A stretch of DNA of 9,063 nt, from positions 1 to 9,063 of the forward strand of contig JALWNR010000817.1 of NCBI GenBank assembly GCA_027083715.1, read 5' to 3'. The position numbers were made by a program, and so were the translations under genes. Below, piece by piece: positions 5,151 through 9,063 of this stretch (position 1 is the stretch's first letter; every line of letters begins with the position of its first letter). The notes under the pieces are model-generated. The model saw only the letters and a program-made list of their open reading frames with translations, had not been told where the DNA came from and made no database searches. Source of the DNA: Bacteroidales bacterium. GTDB taxonomy: Bacteria > Bacteroidota > Bacteroidia > Bacteroidales > NBLH01.

Positions 5151-7478
5151 ATGTTTATGGAAAATAAATTCAGTCTGATAGTACTGTATATTACTGTTTT
5201 TTCAATGTTAGCACTGATATTTTTTTCGGATATTCCGGTTTATGCACAACAAGATAAAGACAGTACAAACAGCTATCTTTATGATTTAAGTTTAGAAGAT
5301 TTATTAGATATAAAAATAAATTCTGCATCCCGTATTTCTGAAAATATTTTTAATTTACCGCAAACAGCAATAATAATTACCGAAGAAGAAATTAGAAACA
5401 GGGGCTATATTGATTTAGAGCAACTTTTTCATGATATTCCCGGTTTTGATATTTCCAGAGGAAATGGAACACATTATGCCATTCTCTACCAAAGAGGATA
5501 TCGTTCAAATAATACAGACAGAACTCTTTTATTGATTGATGGAGTGGAAGAAAATGATTTATGGAGCAATAATATTTGGTTGTCAAAACAATATCCGATT
5601 AGTAATATTAAAAGAGTGGAAGTAATTTATGGTCCTTCATCAACTATTTATGGTCCGAATGCATTTATAGGAATTATCAATATTGTTACTAAGGATGCAA
5701 GCGAAATCATGCAAAAAAAGAACAAGTTTGGTGTTACAGGGCAAGTTAATTACGGCAGTTGGAATACTGCTTTCGCTGACTTAACCATAGCTGCCGGTAA
5801 CAAAAACTATTCCTTTACTTTAACCGGCAGGTATTATCGCTCGGATGAAATGGATTTATCCGGTTTTGATGATTGGAATTATGACCTGAGCGGATATGAT
5901 TTGAATTATTATAAAGGCATTCTAGGAATAAATAATAATCTTATTGCACAAACAGCAATGAATTTGGATAATCAAGCATATTATGGAGATACGGCTTTGC
6001 ACAATGTTCCACCGCATTACAGCAATGATAAAAGAGATTATTATTTATACGGAAAATTAAAATTAAAAGATTTTTTATTAGGATTTTCTACCTTTAAAAG
6101 GGATGAAGGCTATGGTGCTTGGTATCGCGATGATTTTGAATTAGGACCAGACAATGGAGGCAGATGGGTGCCACAGAACTCTTTCTTTTATTTAAAATAC
6201 GAAAAAGAATTTAGTGATAAATTTTCCATTACAAGTTTTACCCGTTTTAAAGAGCACCAACTTACAGGCAACAGCAAAGAGCTTTATTATATGGGGTATT
6301 TTAACAAAAGTTTAGGTTTGGATAATTTAATAGACGAAAACGGTTTATTGTTGCCGGATAGTTTAATAATTAAGCCTTATTGGTATGTAACCTGGTACCA
6401 CACCTACTCTATCCAAATGCGTACTGAGTTTTTCACACATTTTTCACCAACAGAGAAACTTGATATTATCACAGGTATGGAATTAAGAAAAAGTCTGATT
6501 CAGGGTGGATATTTGATTAGCGATGAACCCAAACCGGAAGAAACAGCTTTACCGCCTGATATTTTGGGAGGTAACAACTTCCAAAGTACAGATATAGGCT
6601 TATATGCACAGCTCAATTATAAAATTTCAAGAAATTTGGATATTTATCTGGGAGGGAGACTCGACAATAATAAAGTACGTGTAACCGGAGGCTACGGAAC
6701 GGTATTTATGCCTAAAATGGCATTAATCTACCGTCCGGGAGATTTTAGCTTAAAATTTATTTACTCCGAAGCATATAAAGATGCCGGATTCTGGACAAAA
6801 TATGGCGTTACTCCCGGACGTTTGTTAAACAATCCAAACCTACCTCCCGAAAAAGTACAAAATTTTGAAACCTCTATTTTGTGGAATATTTCAGAAAATA
6901 TTTTTATGGATTTTAGTGCTTTTCATGCAAATTATACCAATGCTATAGGTACTGTTGTTGTAGATTATATTGATGAGCAAGGAGATACAACACAAACTAC
7001 TCAACACCAAGCTGTTGGCTCTATGGAAATCACAGGAATACAATCAAACATTATATACAAAAGAAAAAGCTATTCTGCCTATTTTAATTATACTTATACT
7101 TACCCATATAACACAGAAAGCAATAATAAAATACGAATTGGTGATATTGCTTCGCATAAATTTAATGCAGGTATTGATGTTTTTATTTTTAAAAAGCTAA
7201 ATATTAATTTACGGGTAAATTATGTCGGTGAAAGACCCGTTGGTATAAACACTACCATTTCAGAAAATCCATTGAATCAAATTAATGCTTACTGGCTTTT
7301 TAACGGTTCTTTTGGGTATAAAATCTCCAAAAACCTAAGGCTACAGCTTTCAGTTAACAATATTTTAAACAATCAATACTATGATCCGGGTGTTCGGAGT
7401 GCAGACGGTGTATATTATGCTACCAAACTACCTCAAAACGAACGAAATTTTATGTTTAATATATATGTTGATTTTTAA
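5151..7478 (+). CDS. TonB-dependent outer-membrane receptor
   Basis: A complete TonB-dependent receptor of about 775 residues that would import a bulky ligand across the outer membrane using TonB energy. A signal peptide is clear: a hydrophobic core (LIVLYITVFSMLALIFF) and a likely cleavage after VYA, before QQDKD. The mature N-terminus has DLSLEDLLDIKINSASR, typical of non-SusC receptors. The plug follows (about residues 60-185), with PQTAIIITEEEI, LLLIDGVEEND and VEVIYGPSSTIYGPNAFIGIINIVTK-type motifs. The rest is a beta-barrel rich in aromatic, alternating strands and ending in a C-terminal Phe (FNIYVDF), as outer-membrane proteins do. There is no carboxypeptidase-regulatory-like N-terminal domain and no susD gene nearby, so it is not a polysaccharide SusCD unit. 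The ligand is unknown (siderophore, cobalamin, metal or peptide are all possible). Starts at 5151 or 5157 (MENKFS) both work; a TTG at 5148 is less likely. Confidence 0.93.
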   Translation: MFMENKFSLIVLYITVFSMLALIFFSDIPVYAQQDKDSTNSYLYDLSLEDLLDIKINSASRISENIFNLPQTAIIITEEEIRNRGYIDLEQLFHDIPGFDISRGNGTHYAILYQRGYRSNNTDRTLLLIDGVEENDLWSNNIWLSKQYPISNIKRVEVIYGPSSTIYGPNAFIGIINIVTKDASEIMQKKNKFGVTGQVNYGSWNTAFADLTIAAGNKNYSFTLTGRYYRSDEMDLSGFDDWNYDLSGYDLNYYKGILGINNNLIAQTAMNLDNQAYYGDTALHNVPPHYSNDKRDYYLYGKLKLKDFLLGFSTFKRDEGYGAWYRDDFELGPDNGGRWVPQNSFFYLKYEKEFSDKFSITSFTRFKEHQLTGNSKELYYMGYFNKSLGLDNLIDENGLLLPDSLIIKPYWYVTWYHTYSIQMRTEFFTHFSPTEKLDIITGMELRKSLIQGGYLISDEPKPEETALPPDILGGNNFQSTDIGLYAQLNYKISRNLDIYLGGRLDNNKVRVTGGYGTVFMPKMALIYRPGDFSLKFIYSEAYKDAGFWTKYGVTPGRLLNNPNLPPEKVQNFETSILWNISENIFMDFSAFHANYTNAIGTVVVDYIDEQGDTTQTTQHQAVGSMEITGIQSNIIYKRKSYSAYFNYTYTYPYNTESNNKIRIGDIASHKFNAGIDVFIFKKLNINLRVNYVGERPVGINTTISENPLNQINAYWLFNGSFGYKISKNLRLQLSVNNILNNQYYDPGVRSADGVYYATKLPQNERNFMFNIYVDF

Positions 7479-7487
7479 TCCGGTTTA

Positions 7488-8099
7488 TTACTTCACCATA
7501 AAATCCAAAAACACTTCGTTCTCAATTTTTGCAGTTAATCGGTCGCCAATTTGTACTTGCCCCACACCGGCAGGAGTTCCCGTAAAAATCAAATCACCGA
7601 TTTTTAGTGTTACAAAGCGCGAAACATAAGCAATCAGCACATCAAAATTAAAAATCATGTCTCTGGTGGTTCCGTTTTGTACCGTTTTACCGTTTAAATC
7701 CAAACTAAAGTGCAAATCATTCAGATTTTCATACTTTGTTTTTGATACAAACTCAGATAATGGTGCTGACCCATCAAAAGCTTTGGCTATTTCCCAAGGT
7801 TTTCCGGCAGCTTTGCACTTGTCTTGTAAATCGCGTGCAGTAAAATCAATACCAATACCTATTTCATCGTAATAACGATGTGCAAAACGTTCCTCTATAT
7901 TTTTACCTAAACGATTGATTTTTAGAACAATCTCCGTTTCGTAATGGATGTTATTTGAAAAATCAGGATAGAAAAAAGGCTTGTTACTCCGGATAATAGA
8001 GGTTTCCGGTTTCATAAAAAACATAGGCTCTTTGGGGACTGGATTACTTAACTCTTTAGCATGCTCAATGTAATTTCGTCCTATTGCAATAATCTTCAT
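7488..8099 (-). CDS. Fumarylacetoacetate hydrolase (FAH) family protein, FAHD1/YcgM-like
   Basis: 203 residues, the length of single-domain FAHD1/YcgM-type enzymes. The N-terminal IGRNYIEHAKEL gives His13 and Glu16, matching the catalytic His/Glu pair of FAHD1. Glu54 and Glu56 (HYETE) with Asp85 (GIDFTARD) are the expected Mg/Mn ligands. Lys106 (WEIAKAFDGSAPLS) and FTGTPAGVG near the C-terminus complete the active site. Known members hydrolyse acylpyruvates or decarboxylate oxaloacetate in the cytoplasm; the exact substrate here cannot be decided. It lies 45 bases downstream of the exonuclease gene on the same strand, with only a poor -7 match in the gap, so the two may share a transcript. 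Its 3' end faces the TonB receptor gene at 9 bases. Confidence 0.93.
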   Translation of the reverse strand: MKIIAIGRNYIEHAKELSNPVPKEPMFFMKPETSIIRSNKPFFYPDFSNNIHYETEIVLKINRLGKNIEERFAHRYYDEIGIGIDFTARDLQDKCKAAGKPWEIAKAFDGSAPLSEFVSKTKYENLNDLHFSLDLNGKTVQNGTTRDMIFNFDVLIAYVSRFVTLKIGDLIFTGTPAGVGQVQIGDRLTAKIENEVFLDFMVK

Positions 8100-8144
8100 T
8101 GTGTATTCTATTAATTATTTTCAAATAAAATTGATTTACAGTTG

Positions 8145-9011
8145 TTAATCTTTTAATTTAAACTTCTGTGCCAGTTTCATTTTTATTTCCTCAGGATTAA
8201 GCTCCCTGTTTTCCTCTTCTTTCCTTTTTGCAGCTTCCTGCTTTCGTTTTTTTATAATCTCTTCATAAATTGGTTTCAATACTTTTTTTGTATATAAAGG
8301 AAATTCAGCTTTTTCAATCCATTTATAATATCCGGGCTCTTTCTGAAAAACTTCTTCAACGGTTTTTCCCTTATATTTGCCAAAGTTAAACGTTTCTTTC
8401 CCATCTTCATTAAAAATAATCATTCCTGCAAAATCAGCATTACGTGTCTGCGACGAAAATTTAGATAACTGATCCACATCATTCTTTAAATCGTCATATC
8501 GCTCAATTTGTGCTTTTAATACTTCATATGTGGCAAAAACATCTGCCTCGGCAGAATGAGCATTTTCCAGTTTTTTGCCGCAATAAAATTCATAAGCTGC
8601 ACTTAAGGTTCTGGGTTCTTTTTTAAAAAAAATAACCTGCCCGTCAATCAAGCGTCTTTGTTTTACTTCAAAATTATAGTCCGCTCTTAAAAATTCTTCA
8701 ATAAGCATAGGAACATCAAACTTATTAGAGTTATAACCTACCAAGTCACTATCCTCAAAAAAATCACTGATTTCCTCTGCCAAATCTTTAAAAGTAGGTT
8801 TGTCTATTATATCTTTTTCGTAGATTCCATGAATTTTTGAAACTTTTTCCGGTATCGGAATGGTAGGGTTTATCCGCCATGTTTTTGAAATTTCTGTTCC
8901 GTCGGGCATTACTTTTAAAACGGATAGTTCAACAATTCTATCTTTTGAAACATTTATACCCGTTGTTTCCAAATCGAAAAAAGCAAGGGGTTTTGTTAAT
9001 TTTAATTGCAT
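8145..9011 (-). CDS. DnaQ-like DEDDh 3'-5' exonuclease with ExoX-type C-terminal motif
   Basis: A 288-residue DnaQ-fold exonuclease with all catalytic residues present. Exo I is FFDLETTG (Asp13, Glu15), Exo II is GYNSNKFDVPML (Asp99), and Exo III is HSAEADVFAT (His152 and Asp157, so DEDDh type). Known members use two metal ions to remove nucleotides from 3' ends (polymerase III epsilon proofreading, ExoX, RNase T). The nuclease domain ends near residue 170. A segment with FNFGKYKGKTVEEVFQKEPG and YYKWIEKAEF follows (about 208-240); it resembles the C-terminal motif of exonuclease X-like proteins and may bind nucleic acid. The last ~40 residues are Lys/Glu-rich, probably a long charged helix. 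No polymerase domain is attached, so I would not call it dnaQ. A candidate promoter lies at the right window edge. Confidence 0.93.
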   Translation of the reverse strand: MQLKLTKPLAFFDLETTGINVSKDRIVELSVLKVMPDGTEISKTWRINPTIPIPEKVSKIHGIYEKDIIDKPTFKDLAEEISDFFEDSDLVGYNSNKFDVPMLIEEFLRADYNFEVKQRRLIDGQVIFFKKEPRTLSAAYEFYCGKKLENAHSAEADVFATYEVLKAQIERYDDLKNDVDQLSKFSSQTRNADFAGMIIFNEDGKETFNFGKYKGKTVEEVFQKEPGYYKWIEKAEFPLYTKKVLKPIYEEIIKKRKQEAAKRKEEENRELNPEEIKMKLAQKFKLKD

Positions 9012-9055
9012 TATATTTTTATTGTGTTTAAAATTTTTTCAAGTTTTTACTGATA

Positions 9056-9063
9056 CAAAAATA
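9056..9063 (-). promoter_or_regulatory. Candidate -7 element for the exonuclease gene
   Basis: The minus strand reads TATTTTTG, matching TAnnTTTG, about 45 bases before the ATG at 9011. The -33 element would fall outside the window, so the promoter cannot be confirmed. Confidence 0.35.

Noticed and set aside
1..9063. CRISPR array, tRNA/rRNA genes, integrase or transposase genes
   Set aside because: I looked for spaced direct repeats, tRNA-like cloverleaf segments and transposase-type reading frames and saw none.

Overview
The window looks like a chromosomal segment of a low-GC member of the Bacteroidota. The signs are: a NagB-like domain fused to a PIG-L/LmbE deacetylase domain (a layout I know from Bacteroidales); several matches to the Bacteroidota -7 promoter element TAnnTTTG; no clear Shine-Dalgarno sequences; and a TonB-dependent outer-membrane receptor. 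I cannot name a genus.

Layout, left to right. (1) Positions 1-1644, plus strand: the 3' part of the NagB/PIG-L fusion, cut by the left window edge. (2) 1645-2034: about 390 bases with no credible gene. It holds a roughly 99-base imperfect palindrome, a separate 14-base perfect palindrome and a weak terminator-like hairpin. (3) 2035-2549, minus strand: a complete yefM-yoeB type II toxin-antitoxin operon. Its promoter and a probable YefM operator (two GTAC-centred boxes 12 bp apart) lie at 2574-2612. (4) 2822-5023, plus strand: a large radical-SAM protein with a cobalamin-binding-like N-terminal half and an unusual C-x4-C-x2-C cluster motif, apparently starting at a TTG codon. (5) 5151-7478, plus strand: a TonB-dependent receptor with a signal peptide and no SusD partner in view. 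(6) Convergent to it after only 9 bases, minus strand: a small fumarylacetoacetate-hydrolase-family enzyme (7488-8099), preceded at 8145-9011 by a DnaQ-like DEDDh exonuclease with an ExoX-type C-terminal motif. These two may be co-transcribed from a promoter at the right edge.

The genes do not form one obvious pathway. NagB/PIG-L points to amino-sugar metabolism, the toxin-antitoxin pair is a self-contained module, and the exonuclease and hydrolase are housekeeping-type genes. The radical-SAM protein and receptor are adjacent and co-directional, but nothing in the sequence ties their functions together. I found no convincing new multi-gene system. The points most worth a second look are the radical-SAM cluster spacing, the altered active-site and allosteric positions of the NagB domain, the long palindrome, and the yefM operator geometry.
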